Positions 28,290-36,919 of a stretch of DNA of 64,000 nucleotides are shown here, piece by piece; position 1 is the stretch's first letter; every line of letters begins with the position of its first letter. Made by a program: the position numbers and the translations under genes. The notes beneath the pieces were generated by a model, which saw only the letters and a program-made list of their open reading frames with translations, made no database searches and was not told the origin of the DNA. The stretch is from Croceitalea rosinachiae (lineage in GTDB: Bacteria; Bacteroidota; Bacteroidia; Flavobacteriales; Flavobacteriaceae): positions 992,001-1,056,000 of the forward strand of contig NZ_JAVRHR010000001.1 in assembly GCF_031846445.1 (NCBI RefSeq), written 5' to 3'.

Positions 28290-30713
28290 ATGAAGAACTT
28301 ACTGCTTACCATTCTTATGGTGTTTTTCGTATGGGGAAACACATCCGCACAAACTTTTGAGATTTCAGGCAAGGTGGTCAATAGTGAAAATGAAGTGATT
28401 CCTTTTGCAAATATTTTATTGCTAAGCTCTATAGATTCTACCTTTGTACAAGGTACTTCAGCCGGTGACGATGGCTTTTTTAAGCTAGAAGAGGTAACCC
28501 CAGACTTATATTTACTTCAGGCAAGCTATATTGGCAGAGGCTCAAAGCCTTTGGCTCTTGATATTCGACAAAACGTTAAATTGGGAGCATTGATTATTCC
28601 TACGGCAATTGAAAGTTTGGATGAGGTGTTTGTTACTGCCCGCAGACCAGTGGTTCAAAGATTGGCAGACAGACTGGTCTTTCAGGTGGAAAATACGATT
28701 GTTTCTCAGGGGAGCTCTTGGGACATTTTAAAAGGAACACCAGGTGTCATTATCAATCAAGAAGAACTACAAATTAGGGGGCAGAATGCTACTGTTTACC
28801 TCAATGACAGAAAAGTACAGCTAAGCGGACAAGAAATAAGGGATTTGCTCGAAGGTTTATCAGGCGTGAACATAAAATCTGTAGAAGTAATACCCAATCC
28901 ACCCGCTAGATATGAGGCAGAGTCCGGGCCCATTCTGAATATAGTGACGAGCAAAAATATTGTGCCAGGTTATAAAGGGAGTTTTAATGGTTCTTATACC
29001 CAGTCAATTTTCCCAAAGTATAGTGTTGGAACCAGCCAATACTTTAAAACTGAAAAATTGAATCTATTTGCCAATTACACGTACAACCCAAGAAAAGATA
29101 ACCTACGGGAACAAAAAGGCATTAATTTTTTTGACACCGACAATAGCATAAATTCAATATGGTCAACCGAGGAAGAGGGTATTTCCCGTTCTGATGCACA
29201 TAACATCAATACGAGTATTGATTATGACTTTGACGATTATAATGCCATAAATATTACTTCAAACATGATTTTCAACAATAATCAAGAAAGAAACAGAGCT
29301 ATTTTTACATCAATCGCAAATTCGGCTAACCAAATAGATTCTACTTTTACCACAAGTAATACGTATAACGAGGACAATACCAACTTGGCCTTTGATTTTT
29401 CATATGTTCATAAGTTAAAGAAACCTGGAGCTACATTAACACTAAATACGCATTACACAAGATTTGAAGAAGAGTCACAACAAAATATACTTTCCAATTA
29501 TTCTGATTCTGAGGGAGAATTTTTAAGAAGTTTTGGTTTTCAGACAGATGCTTTACAAGATATAGATATTCTCACCGGACAACTTGATTTTGCCTCTCCT
29601 TTAGGAAATGCTTCAATCCAATCAGGAATAAAATATTCAAATGTAGATTCACAGAGCAATATTGATTTTTCTAATTTTTTGGGTGCTGACGATAGTGTAA
29701 ATGAAGGCCTATCTGATGATTTTTTATATGATGAAGAGATTTTCGCGGCATATCTAAGTTTTGTAAAGAGTTGGGAAAAATTTTCAATGAAACTTGGCGT
29801 AAGGGGCGAATACACCAATGCGGAGGGAACTTCTTTGACTTTAGGAGAAACCAATAATCAAGATTTTTTTGAACCTTTCCCTTCGGTTTATTTTTTATAC
29901 ACCCTTTCTGACAAGCATAGTTTTGCATTTGATTATGGTAGAAAAGTCGCACGTCCAAGGTATAATGATTTGAATCCTTTCCGTTATTTTTCGAATGAGA
30001 ACGACTTTTTTGAGGGAAACCCAAGCTTAGTTCCCAATTTTAGTAATAATTTTAATATCAATTATACCCTAAATAGTGAGTACTTTTTTGACTTTTATTA
30101 TCGTGATAATGGCAACTTCATTAGTAGAAATCTTATTTTTCAAGATAATGAGGCCCAGGTATTAAGAGAATCAAGGCAAAATGTTTTGGCAAGTACCTCT
30201 TACGGATTAGACTTTACAGTCAGCAAAAGTATTGCGAACCCCTGGTTTCTGTATGCTTATATGTCTATCTTTCATGAAGATGAAACGTTTTTAGCCATAG
30301 AAAGCGGTAATCAGGAGTTTACTAATGAAGTAAATGGTTTTTTTGTGTATTTGGCCAATTACTTGACGCTTTCTGAAGATGGAACATTTAGCGGAGAAGT
30401 TACTTTTAGTCATATGTCAAACTATCTATTTGGTTCATATATACAAGACCCTTACACGAATTTAACCTTGGGTTTAAGAAAGTCACTTTGGGATAATAAG
30501 GCAGTTATTTCGATTACCGCAGAAGATTTATTGGGCGATGTAAATTCGGTATTGAGTTCTAGGTATTTAAATCAAGATAACTTCTATTTTGTGCAACCAG
30601 AAACACAGTTTGTACGAATAGGCTTTACCTATAATTTTGGTAATTTCCGTTTAGAAGACAATCAAAGAGGAATCGATAAAAAAGAACGAGACCGACTATC
30701 AAAAGAAGATTAA
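28290..30713 (+). CDS. TonB-dependent-receptor-like outer membrane protein
   Basis: 807 residues with a signal peptide (ending ...NTSAQ). A carboxypeptidase-regulatory-like domain (about 22-105) precedes a plug-like segment with LKGTPGVIINQEELQIRG and PPARYEAESGPILNIVT, and an outer-membrane beta-barrel of the OMP_b-brl_3 type completes it. This form is frequent in Bacteroidota and is usually uncharacterised; there is no SusD partner, so a polysaccharide-uptake role is not indicated. TAGCTTTG at 28262-28269 is a likely -7 element. Confidence 0.85.
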   Translation: MKNLLLTILMVFFVWGNTSAQTFEISGKVVNSENEVIPFANILLLSSIDSTFVQGTSAGDDGFFKLEEVTPDLYLLQASYIGRGSKPLALDIRQNVKLGALIIPTAIESLDEVFVTARRPVVQRLADRLVFQVENTIVSQGSSWDILKGTPGVIINQEELQIRGQNATVYLNDRKVQLSGQEIRDLLEGLSGVNIKSVEVIPNPPARYEAESGPILNIVTSKNIVPGYKGSFNGSYTQSIFPKYSVGTSQYFKTEKLNLFANYTYNPRKDNLREQKGINFFDTDNSINSIWSTEEEGISRSDAHNINTSIDYDFDDYNAINITSNMIFNNNQERNRAIFTSIANSANQIDSTFTTSNTYNEDNTNLAFDFSYVHKLKKPGATLTLNTHYTRFEEESQQNILSNYSDSEGEFLRSFGFQTDALQDIDILTGQLDFASPLGNASIQSGIKYSNVDSQSNIDFSNFLGADDSVNEGLSDDFLYDEEIFAAYLSFVKSWEKFSMKLGVRGEYTNAEGTSLTLGETNNQDFFEPFPSVYFLYTLSDKHSFAFDYGRKVARPRYNDLNPFRYFSNENDFFEGNPSLVPNFSNNFNINYTLNSEYFFDFYYRDNGNFISRNLIFQDNEAQVLRESRQNVLASTSYGLDFTVSKSIANPWFLYAYMSIFHEDETFLAIESGNQEFTNEVNGFFVYLANYLTLSEDGTFSGEVTFSHMSNYLFGSYIQDPYTNLTLGLRKSLWDNKAVISITAEDLLGDVNSVLSSRYLNQDNFYFVQPETQFVRIGFTYNFGNFRLEDNQRGIDKKERDRLSKED

Positions 30714-30887
30714 TTTTTCATTTTGGCCATAAATAAGTTGTGCCTCGATTGCCTCGATTTTTTAAGTTGCCGGAAAATTCCAAATACATTTCATTAGTTG
30801 AAGAAATGTGTTAGGCATCAAAGGTTTCCTGTGAGTCATGCATTTCATTCTTTGCCATTCAATAATTTTAGATGTAACCATTTGATT

Positions 30888-30918
30888 TTGAGAAATATCC
30901 CTTTTTGATGTACTTTTG
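30888..30918 (+). promoter_or_regulatory. Bacteroidota-type promoter of dusB
   Basis: TTG at 30888-30890, a spacer of exactly 20 bp, and TACTTTTG at 30911-30918. This matches the TTG/TAnnTTTG pattern. The dusB start codon is 18 bases downstream of the -7 element. Confidence 0.65.
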
Positions 30919-30936
30919 TAATCCAAAAAAAAGAAA

Positions 30937-31932
30937 TTGCCTAAAATAGGAAACATAGAACTTCCAAGTTTTCCATTGCTTTTAGCTCCAATGGAAGATG
31001 TAAGCGACCCCCCTTTTCGAGCCTTGTGCAAAGAGCAAGGTGCAGATGTGGTCTACACGGAATTTATCTCTTCTGAGGGGTTAATTCGTGATGCCGCTAA
31101 AAGCGTCATGAAGTTAGATATTTATGAGAAAGAGCGTCCGGTAGGGATTCAGATTTTTGGAGCCAACCTTGATTCGATGTTACAGTCTGTTGAGATTGTA
31201 GAAAAATCAGGACCGGATATTATTGACATTAATTTTGGCTGCCCCGTTAAAAAGGTAGTTTCTAAAGGAGCTGGTGCGGGAATTTTAAAGGATATTGATT
31301 TAATGGTTTCTCTGACCAAAGCCATGGTCGAGCACACCAAGTTGCCCGTCACGGTAAAAACACGTTTGGGTTGGGATGAAAATTCCATTAAAATTGTTGA
31401 GGTGGCAGAACGTCTGCAAGATGTAGGATGTCAAGCTATTGCGATTCATGGCAGAACACGTGCCCAAATGTACAAAGGCAATGCCAATTGGAAACCCATA
31501 GCAGAAGTTAAAAATAACCAACGAATGCACATCCCTGTGTTTGGTAATGGAGATGTTGATTCACCAGAAGCCGCTATGAGAATGCGCGATGAATATGGGT
31601 TGGATGGTGCTATGATAGGGAGGGCAAGTATTGGTTACCCTTGGTTTTTTAATGAGGTAAAGCATTTTTTTGAAACAGGCACACATGCTGCACCACCAAC
31701 AATGGTAGAACGCGTTGAGGCAGCAAGACGTCATTTACAAATGTCTATTGATTGGAAAGGTGAAAAGTTGGGCGTTTTTGAAACCCGTCGTCATTATACC
31801 AATTATTTTAAGGGTATTCCTAATTTTAAGCAATACCGAATGAAAATGGTCACCAGTGATGATTCGGCAGATGTTTTCACAGCTTTTGATGAAGTCTTAG
31901 AAAAGTTTGGCGATTTTCAATTCGCAACTTAG
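30937..31932 (+). CDS. dusB: tRNA-dihydrouridine synthase
   Basis: 331 residues. The FMN-binding TIM-barrel begins LLLAPMEDVSDPPFRALC, continues with INFGCPVKKVVSKGAGAGIL (catalytic Cys), and has TVKTRLGWD, IHGRTRAQMYKG and the phosphate-binding GNGDV and GAMIGRASIG. It reduces uridines in the tRNA D-loop. The best start is TTG 30937, directly before the family's first strand. The stop overlaps by 4 bases the convergent permease gene. Confidence 0.93.
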   Translation: MPKIGNIELPSFPLLLAPMEDVSDPPFRALCKEQGADVVYTEFISSEGLIRDAAKSVMKLDIYEKERPVGIQIFGANLDSMLQSVEIVEKSGPDIIDINFGCPVKKVVSKGAGAGILKDIDLMVSLTKAMVEHTKLPVTVKTRLGWDENSIKIVEVAERLQDVGCQAIAIHGRTRAQMYKGNANWKPIAEVKNNQRMHIPVFGNGDVDSPEAAMRMRDEYGLDGAMIGRASIGYPWFFNEVKHFFETGTHAAPPTMVERVEAARRHLQMSIDWKGEKLGVFETRRHYTNYFKGIPNFKQYRMKMVTSDDSADVFTAFDEVLEKFGDFQFAT

Positions 31933-33140
31933 GCAGCAACTAATTCTTTAGATATTCTACTACTGGCAATTTTGGAAGAAATAAGCCCCAAAACAATTAT
32001 CGTTGCTAGAACAATTAATATGTTTAGCGAGCTATATTCTACTGGGTAGGGGAGCGATGGTGTAATCATTAACCATTGAAAAGCTAACTGTGAACCAATA
32101 AGCACCGACCCTAACAACACACCTATAACCCCCCCAGAAGAAGTGACCAAAACACCTTGTATAAAGTATATCCGTCGCAATTCTTTGATGGTTGTGCCTA
32201 ATGAATAAAGGGTTTTAGAGTTTTGCTGCTTATCTAAAATCATCATAATGATGGCGCCTACAACATTAAAAAGCGCAATGATTAAAACAAGGGTAAAGAT
32301 TAGATATGTGGCCAAGTTCTCGGTGTTGAGCATTCGGTATAGCGTTCCATTGAGTTCACGTCGGTTCAAGAGAATGATCTTATCTCCCAATACAGATTTT
32401 ATGGCTATTCGAGCGCTCTGTTCATTGCTGTTTGTAGTCAACTTAAAACCAAGGGCAGACACTTGTGTACTGTCTTTTTCTAAAAAAGCTTGAACGATTG
32501 GTAATTGGCCAAAGACATATTTATGGTCAAGATTATCTTCAATGGCATAAACACCGCTCACCAATACAGAGAGTTGATTATAAGTTGATTTAGAACTCAA
32601 AACATCAGCGGTAAGCGATCCTTTGCCAGGTTTTAAAGTGATTACCTTAAGAGGGTCTTGATAGTTGTTAATGGTTAGGCCTAGAAGATTCACGATACCG
32701 CGCCCGGCGACAACGTTGAGTTCGTCAACACCCCAACTGCCATAATATAATGTGCTGTCCAAGCCTGTAACACTTCTATAATTAGCTCCAATACCTTTGA
32801 TATAGGCGATATGATTCTTGTCTTTATAACTTAAATATACCCGTTCTTCAATTTCTTTTGAATAGTTCGCGATACCCTCTATTTTAGACAGTTCTTTTTC
32901 GTCATCTTCAGATAACGAGAAGAATTTACCTGTCGTTGCAATAGCCTTTAAATCTGGATCAAAGGTGTTTGTAAATTGAAGGCTAAATGTTTTTAATCCT
33001 GCAAAAGCAGAAAGCACTACAAACAAAGCTGCAGAGCCAATGACGATAACCAGAAAAGTAATGAAATTGATAATGTTCACCGCACTTTGGCTACTCTTTG
33101 AGCGTATATACCGCTTAGCGATGTATAATGGAAAGTTCAA
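31929..33140 (-). CDS. FtsX-like ABC transporter permease (LolC/E-like)
   Basis: 403 residues: N-terminal transmembrane helix (about 20-50, after MNFPLYIAKRYIRSK), a periplasmic MacB/LolE-type domain (about 50-270), then three helices near 275, 325 and 370, the FtsX arrangement. It resembles permeases that extract lipoproteins or export macrolides/peptides, working with an ATPase that is not encoded nearby. It starts 3 bases after rbfA ends, so both are in one operon. Confidence 0.85.
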   Translation of the reverse strand: MNFPLYIAKRYIRSKSSQSAVNIINFITFLVIVIGSAALFVVLSAFAGLKTFSLQFTNTFDPDLKAIATTGKFFSLSEDDEKELSKIEGIANYSKEIEERVYLSYKDKNHIAYIKGIGANYRSVTGLDSTLYYGSWGVDELNVVAGRGIVNLLGLTINNYQDPLKVITLKPGKGSLTADVLSSKSTYNQLSVLVSGVYAIEDNLDHKYVFGQLPIVQAFLEKDSTQVSALGFKLTTNSNEQSARIAIKSVLGDKIILLNRRELNGTLYRMLNTENLATYLIFTLVLIIALFNVVGAIIMMILDKQQNSKTLYSLGTTIKELRRIYFIQGVLVTSSGGVIGVLLGSVLIGSQLAFQWLMITPSLPYPVEYSSLNILIVLATIIVLGLISSKIASSRISKELVAA

Positions 33141-33143
33141 GAG

Positions 33144-33536
33144 CTATGATTTCTTTCTTTTAGGTAATAAATCGCTATTTTCAATTGGGTTTTCATCACC
33201 TTTTAATGACTTTTCAATACCATCTATATAGTCAAGGGAATCATCTATATAAAAATTTAAATGCGGTACACGTCGCAATTGGTTTTTGGTGCGTTGTGCT
33301 AGCTCGTGTTTAATAAGGGGTTCGTTGGATTTCATTCCCTTTATCAATTCAGCGGCCTTATTATTTGGGAAAATACTCACATAAACCTTGGCTATGGAAA
33401 GGTCTGAAGTGACATACACTTTGGAGACTGAAATTAAAGTGCCTTTTAAACCTCCATCGGTTGCGGCACGCTGTAATACCTCGGCCATATCTTTCTGAAT
33501 AATACCCGCAATTTTTTTTTGGCGTTGTGTTTCCAT
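33144..33536 (-). CDS. rbfA: ribosome-binding factor A
   Basis: 130 residues with the KH-like RbfA fold: N-terminal METQRQKKIAGIIQKDMAEVLQR, the strand LISVSKVYVTSDLSIAKVYVSIFP, and the C-terminal RRVPHLNFYIDDSLDYIDGIEKSL. RbfA matures the 5' end of 16S rRNA in the 30S subunit. ATG 33536 fits the family start; a longer reading to 33614 adds unrelated residues. It is co-directional with the FtsX gene 3 bases downstream. Confidence 0.92.
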   Translation of the reverse strand: METQRQKKIAGIIQKDMAEVLQRAATDGGLKGTLISVSKVYVTSDLSIAKVYVSIFPNNKAAELIKGMKSNEPLIKHELAQRTKNQLRRVPHLNFYIDDSLDYIDGIEKSLKGDENPIENSDLLPKRKKS

Positions 33537-33628
33537 TCTACAAAAATAAGGCAAATACTGACGAAGCTCATGATTTGCTAACTTTAGCAGATGTAATTTA
33601 GATTTTAAGAGCACTAAACAAGAAAATA

Positions 33629-34042
33629 ATGGAAAAGATAGAACACATTGGTATTGCGGTTAAAGATTTGACTGTTTCTAATCTGTTGTTTGAGAAGCTG
33701 CTAGGTGTTGCTTCGTATAAAATGGAAGAAGTTGTTTCAGAAGGGGTGCGCACTTCATTTTTTAAATCAGGACCTAATAAAATTGAACTCTTAGAAGCTA
33801 CAAATGAAAATAGTCCCATTGCAAAATACATAGAAAAGAAAGGCGAAGGGGTTCATCATGTCGCTTTTGCCGTAAATGATTTGGATTATGAAATAAAACG
33901 CCTAGAAGGAGAAGGGTTTACGATTTTACCCGGATTTCCCAAAAATGGAGCTGATCATAAACGAGTTGCCTTTTTGCACCCAAAAGGCACTAATGGCGTC
34001 TTAGTTGAACTATGTCAAGAGATTCAAGAAAACGAAGGCTAA
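33629..34042 (+). CDS. mce: methylmalonyl-CoA epimerase
   Basis: 137 residues of the glyoxalase/VOC fold: MEKIEHIGIAVKDL, then GEGVHHVAFAVNDLD and a C-terminal KGTNGVLVELCQ. His7 (in EHIGIAV), the paired His of GVHHVAF and the final Glu (LVELC) provide the metal site. It interconverts the 2R and 2S forms of methylmalonyl-CoA in propionate metabolism. It is the last gene before the island's tRNA. Confidence 0.92.
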   Translation: MEKIEHIGIAVKDLTVSNLLFEKLLGVASYKMEEVVSEGVRTSFFKSGPNKIELLEATNENSPIAKYIEKKGEGVHHVAFAVNDLDYEIKRLEGEGFTILPGFPKNGADHKRVAFLHPKGTNGVLVELCQEIQENEG

Positions 34043-34049
34043 GAAAATC

Positions 34050-34080
34050 TTGGTGTATAGAAAAATAAAACATAATTTTG
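34050..34080 (+). promoter_or_regulatory. Bacteroidota-type promoter of the CAU tRNA
   Basis: TTG at 34050-34052, a 20-bp spacer, and TAATTTTG at 34073-34080. Mature tRNA begins 16 bases downstream. Spacer and element match the tRNA-Cys promoter. Confidence 0.75.
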
Positions 34081-34095
34081 CTGCCCTAGAAAACA

Positions 34096-34169
34096 GGTCC
34101 TATAGCTCAGTTGGTTAGAGTAGCTGACTCATAATCAGTTGGTCCCTGGTTCGAGCCCAGGTGGGACCA
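34096..34169 (+). tRNA. tRNA with CAU anticodon (tRNA-Ile2 with lysidine, or elongator tRNA-Met)
   Basis: 74-nt cloverleaf: acceptor GGTCCTA with TGGGACC (one G-U pair), D-loop AGCTCAGTTGGTTAGAG, anticodon loop CTCATAA and T-loop GGTTCGAGCC, with discriminator A and CCA not encoded. The anticodon CAU is shared by Met and by Ile2 (after TilS converts C34 to lysidine). The CTGAC-CTCATAA stem and TTGGTC variable region look more like Ile2 of other bacteria, but this is not decisive. Its 3' end is the integration site of the island. Confidence 0.9.
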
Positions 34170-34171
34170 CT
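34156..34171 (+). repeat. attL: left 16-bp attachment repeat, in the tRNA 3' end
   Basis: The core cccaggtgggaccact overlaps the T-arm and acceptor 3' strand of the CAU tRNA, so integration leaves the tRNA intact. A perfect copy lies at 51944-51959 in direct orientation. Confidence 0.85.
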
Positions 34172-34192
34172 GGGAAAATTCAAAAATTCCCT

Positions 34193-34225
34193 AAAAGCCT
34201 GAAAATGAACTATTTTCAGGCTTTT
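34193..34225 (+). terminator. Terminator supplied by the island behind the tRNA
   Basis: A 14-bp perfect stem, AAAAGCCTGAAAAT with ATTTTCAGGCTTTT, loop of 5, ending in a T-run. It lies 22 bases past attL and so is carried by the element, restoring termination of the tRNA transcript after integration. Confidence 0.85.
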
Positions 34226-34271
34226 TCATTTTTATTGATTTCATATAAAACCATATGAAATCAACCATTCT

Positions 34272-34291
34272 GGTGAGTGATTCGGTGAGTA
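34272..34291 (+). repeat. Left arm-type repeat GGTGAG-N4-TCGGTGAGTA
   Basis: The 20-bp string at 34272-34291 matches 51866-51885 at 17 of 20 positions in the same orientation. Each copy contains two GGTGAG units 12 bp apart. They sit ~100 bp inside attL and ~60 bp inside attR, as expected for recombinase arm-binding or excisionase sites; this role is inferred. Confidence 0.55.
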
Positions 34292-34393
34292 CTTTTTTAT
34301 TCGCAAAAATGCCGCCCAAACTATGTTAAAGAATTGACATTCAATTCTTTGTTCGGATTTGCAAGTGATATTAATAATCCAAAAAGCACAGTT

Positions 34394-35605
34394 ATGGAGG
34401 CAAAAAACACATTTTCAATCCTTTTTTACCCAAAAACGAGTGATTCCGACAAGCATGGAATGTCCCCTCTTTTTCTTCGAATCACAGTTGATTCCAAGAG
34501 GGTCGAACTCAGTTTAAAAAGAAAAGTCAGACCAAAGAATTGGTGCCCCATCTCCAACAGGGTTATTGGAAAAGGGCAGAATACAGATGAAATCAACAAT
34601 CATTTAGATGACTTAAAGGTTCGCATCCGTCGAATCCAAGCGGAGTTTGTCTCGCAAGGACAGCCATATTCAGCAGTTACGGTCAAGGATAAACTTTTGA
34701 ACAAGGGGAGCAAAATCAAAACTGTGCTTTCTATTTATGATAATCATAACAATAACATGCAATCTCTCTTGGGAGTTGATTACACCTATAGCACTTATAG
34801 AAGGCACGTAAGAACCCGAAACCATTTAGAAAGGTTCATCTTTCAAGAATATGGAGGAAAAGACCTTTTCATTACCAATGTGAATCTGAAGTTTGTCACT
34901 GGGTTTGAGCATTACCTTAAATTGAGCAAAGCGGGAAGTCATAATACTATTGTCAAATACGTGACCAATTTCAAGAAAATAGTACGGATAGCTCTTGCCA
35001 ATAATTGGATGAAAACGGACCCTTTTTACCATTGGAAGGCAAGATGGCTGAAAACGTATCGGGAAGTGCTGACTGATATTGAGTTGCGATTGTTGATTGA
35101 GAAAGAATTCAAGTTAGTTCGATTGGAAAGGACAAGGGATGTTTTTGTTTTTTGTTGCTTTACGGGGTTATCCTATATCGACGCGAAAAATTTGGGCGAA
35201 GAAAATATCCACAGCATAGGGCATAAAAAATGGATAAGGATTCTACTGACAAAGACAAAAGTACAGAGCACCATCCCTCTTTTGCCCATTGTAGAACAAA
35301 TACTTAATAAATACAGAGCGTCACCAAATAAGCAAATAGGGCAACGATTACTTCCTGTTTTGAGCAATCAAAAGATGAACCAGTATCTAAAGGAGATATC
35401 GGAAATATGTCATATCAATAAAAGAATGACATTCCATTTGTCCCGTCACACATTTGCTACTACCGTCACGCTGTCCAATGGAGTACCTATTGAATCTGTA
35501 AGCAAAATGCTAGGACATCAGTCTATGCGGACTACTCAGATTTATGCTCAGGTGCTTGACCATAAGTTGAGCAAGGACATGGAATTGGTAGCAGGAAGAT
35601 ATTGA
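34394..35605 (+). CDS. tyrosine recombinase (island integrase)
   Basis: 403 residues: an N-terminal Arm-DNA-binding domain (about 1-95), a SAM-like core-binding domain (about 105-205), and the catalytic domain (about 220-403). HLSRH (His348, Arg351), LGH (His375) and the nucleophile TQIYAQV (Tyr384) are present. The position normally held by the first catalytic Arg reads FTGLSYIDAKNL, with no Arg, as in IntDOT-like integrases of Bacteroidetes conjugative transposons. ATG 34394 (MEAKNTFSILFY) fits family starts. It should insert and excise the island at the tRNA 3' end. Confidence 0.92.
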   Translation: MEAKNTFSILFYPKTSDSDKHGMSPLFLRITVDSKRVELSLKRKVRPKNWCPISNRVIGKGQNTDEINNHLDDLKVRIRRIQAEFVSQGQPYSAVTVKDKLLNKGSKIKTVLSIYDNHNNNMQSLLGVDYTYSTYRRHVRTRNHLERFIFQEYGGKDLFITNVNLKFVTGFEHYLKLSKAGSHNTIVKYVTNFKKIVRIALANNWMKTDPFYHWKARWLKTYREVLTDIELRLLIEKEFKLVRLERTRDVFVFCCFTGLSYIDAKNLGEENIHSIGHKKWIRILLTKTKVQSTIPLLPIVEQILNKYRASPNKQIGQRLLPVLSNQKMNQYLKEISEICHINKRMTFHLSRHTFATTVTLSNGVPIESVSKMLGHQSMRTTQIYAQVLDHKLSKDMELVAGRY

Positions 35606-35963
35606 CAACAGTTTTATCCCAAATCTTACCCTTGACTTTTGCACATGGTTCCTGTGGAATTTTTCCAGTGTTCGGGAAGAAAAACGTTAAGGGAAAATTT
35701 CATAGGGTGCAACTTACTTATTTGAATTTAAGGCGGTTTTGCCGTATTCAAAATTTGGGATACGAAGTAGACCAGATTTGAATAGCAAGAGGGTAACGCG
35801 CTAAAGCGACGTTACGTAGTTAAAAATGATTGTAAAATAATGATTTTCAACATTTTAAAGTGAAATTAAAAATAGGAAAAGAAATTCTAATTGTAACAAT
35901 CAAGCTTCAAAGCCCCAAATACAGGACTTTAGATTGTAACAATTGAATTAAAAAAAGAAGAAA
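35606..35963. other. 358-bp non-coding region with palindromes; candidate oriT
   Basis: No credible ORF. It contains a long imperfect hairpin at 35721-35753 (TTTGAAT ... GGCGGTTTTGCC ... ATTCAAA). A nested palindrome lies at 35793-35815 (GTAACG, CGCTAAAGCG, CGTTAC). A repeated 11-bp palindrome is annotated separately. Lying between the integrase gene and a mobilisation protein gene, it is the natural place for a transfer origin. Confidence 0.4.
35890..35943 (+). promoter_or_regulatory. Twin palindromes ATTGTAACAAT before the mobilisation gene
   Basis: ATTGTAACAAT occurs at 35890-35900 and again at 35933-35943, the second only 20 bases before the ATG of the mobilisation gene. The copies are 43 bp apart (four helical turns). 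They look like a paired operator for autoregulation by a small DNA-binding protein; the mobilisation protein itself is a candidate. No experimental basis. Confidence 0.5.
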
Positions 35964-36512
35964 ATGGATGGATTTGGAACAATAAGGCTAGACCATAGAA
36001 CCATCAAAAGGTTCAGACGATTTTCAAAGAAGATAACGAAGTCCTATTCAGAAACATGGGAGTTGGTCATGGACTTTTTTGAATGGCACGGAATTTTACC
36101 ATCAAGCAAATTCCCAAAACGGGTTGATGAGGATGGTGAAAAGACGAGAAAAAGAATTAATGCTTTGATTGCTATAGTCAGGGATATAGAAAAGACTCAA
36201 ACATTGCCTACCAACGAAATGCTGCTTGCTCTTTTTGGACAACATAAGATTGTAAAAAAGAGCAGACAACCAATAAGGGAAGAAAAGAAATTTAAGAAAT
36301 TGACGAAAGAGGAGTGGAATGAGTTGAAAGGAATGATTCCTAAAGAACGGTTTGACCGATTAAAAGAAAGACATAAAATAGAAAAACAAGAGGTTTTACA
36401 ATTCCTTTTAAAAGTTAAATGGGTAAAGCCAAGGTTTGGAAGCCCTTATTGGAAAATTGACACAAATGCAACCGAATTAGCAGCTATCAAGAACAAAATG
36501 CAAAGAGATTAG
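35964..36512 (+). CDS. BfmA/BtgA-like mobilisation protein
   Basis: 182 residues, basic. The N-terminal half resembles BfmA/BtgA proteins of Bacteroidetes mobilisable elements: RTIKRFRRFSKKITKSYSETWE, then DFFEWHGILP, then KTRKRINALIAIVRDIEKTQT. The N-terminal part suggests a ribbon-helix-helix-like DNA-binding fold. Such proteins bind oriT and help a relaxase, but no relaxase gene follows here; its place is taken by cargo genes. Recognition is by pattern, without a search. Confidence 0.7.
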   Translation: MDGFGTIRLDHRTIKRFRRFSKKITKSYSETWELVMDFFEWHGILPSSKFPKRVDEDGEKTRKRINALIAIVRDIEKTQTLPTNEMLLALFGQHKIVKKSRQPIREEKKFKKLTKEEWNELKGMIPKERFDRLKERHKIEKQEVLQFLLKVKWVKPRFGSPYWKIDTNATELAAIKNKMQRD

Positions 36513-36640
36513 CCAAATTTCTGCCTCGCTCAGTAGTATTAGTTTGGTAAGATTTGGGCCTGCAGCACGAAACAAAGTTTCGTTTGCTTTTGATGGTCTT
36601 TTAGACAATCATTTGTCTGTGCTTTATTTATCATCTATTT

Positions 36641-36672
36641 TTGTTTAATTATATTTGATAAAAGCTAAACAC
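36641..36672 (+). promoter_or_regulatory. Operator A: TTGTTTAAT-N14-GCTAAACAC (photolyase operon)
   Basis: Left half TTGTTTAAT at 36641-36649, 14-bp spacer, right half GCTAAACAC at 36664-36672, the most degenerate of the four half-site pairs in the island. The spacer contains TATATTTG (36650-36657), a good Bacteroidota -7 element. A bound regulator would therefore cover the promoter. The first ATG is 9 bases after the site. Confidence 0.65.
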
Positions 36673-36680
36673 AATTATTT

Positions 36681-36907
36681 ATGGACATTTTAAAAGAGGC
36701 TTTAGCTTTTGAAAATACCAAGATGAGCAATATGACTACAAGTGACCGTGTAAAGGCTTCAAGGGAAGCCAAACTTCTCATTTTAGCAATTAATGAAATA
36801 TATTGAGAAACTAAAGATGCAACTTGATGGACATTGTGAAACGAATTACGGCAAAGAAAAAAAGAATTGAGAAACGCCTAAAAGTTAGACCAGACAACTC
36901 AATATAA
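36681..36907 (+). pseudogene. broken copy of the island's small basic protein family
   Basis: It begins MDILKEALAFENTKMSNMTTSDRVKASREAK, closely matching the intact copies at 46455 and 51474. It is interrupted by TGA at 36804-36806 after IYxxT, and a +1-type frameshift follows near 36825. The other frame then resumes the family C-terminus (LMDIVKRITAKKKRIEKRLK) and stops at 36905-36907. Two separate lesions make a simple sequencing error less likely. It is the first gene of the photolyase operon behind operator A. Confidence 0.75.
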
Positions 36908-36919
36908 ATAAGATAAAAT

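Noticed and set aside
30762..31031. Minus-strand ORF over the start of dusB
   Set aside because: It overlaps the dusB coding start antisense, has no family features, and dusB is certain.
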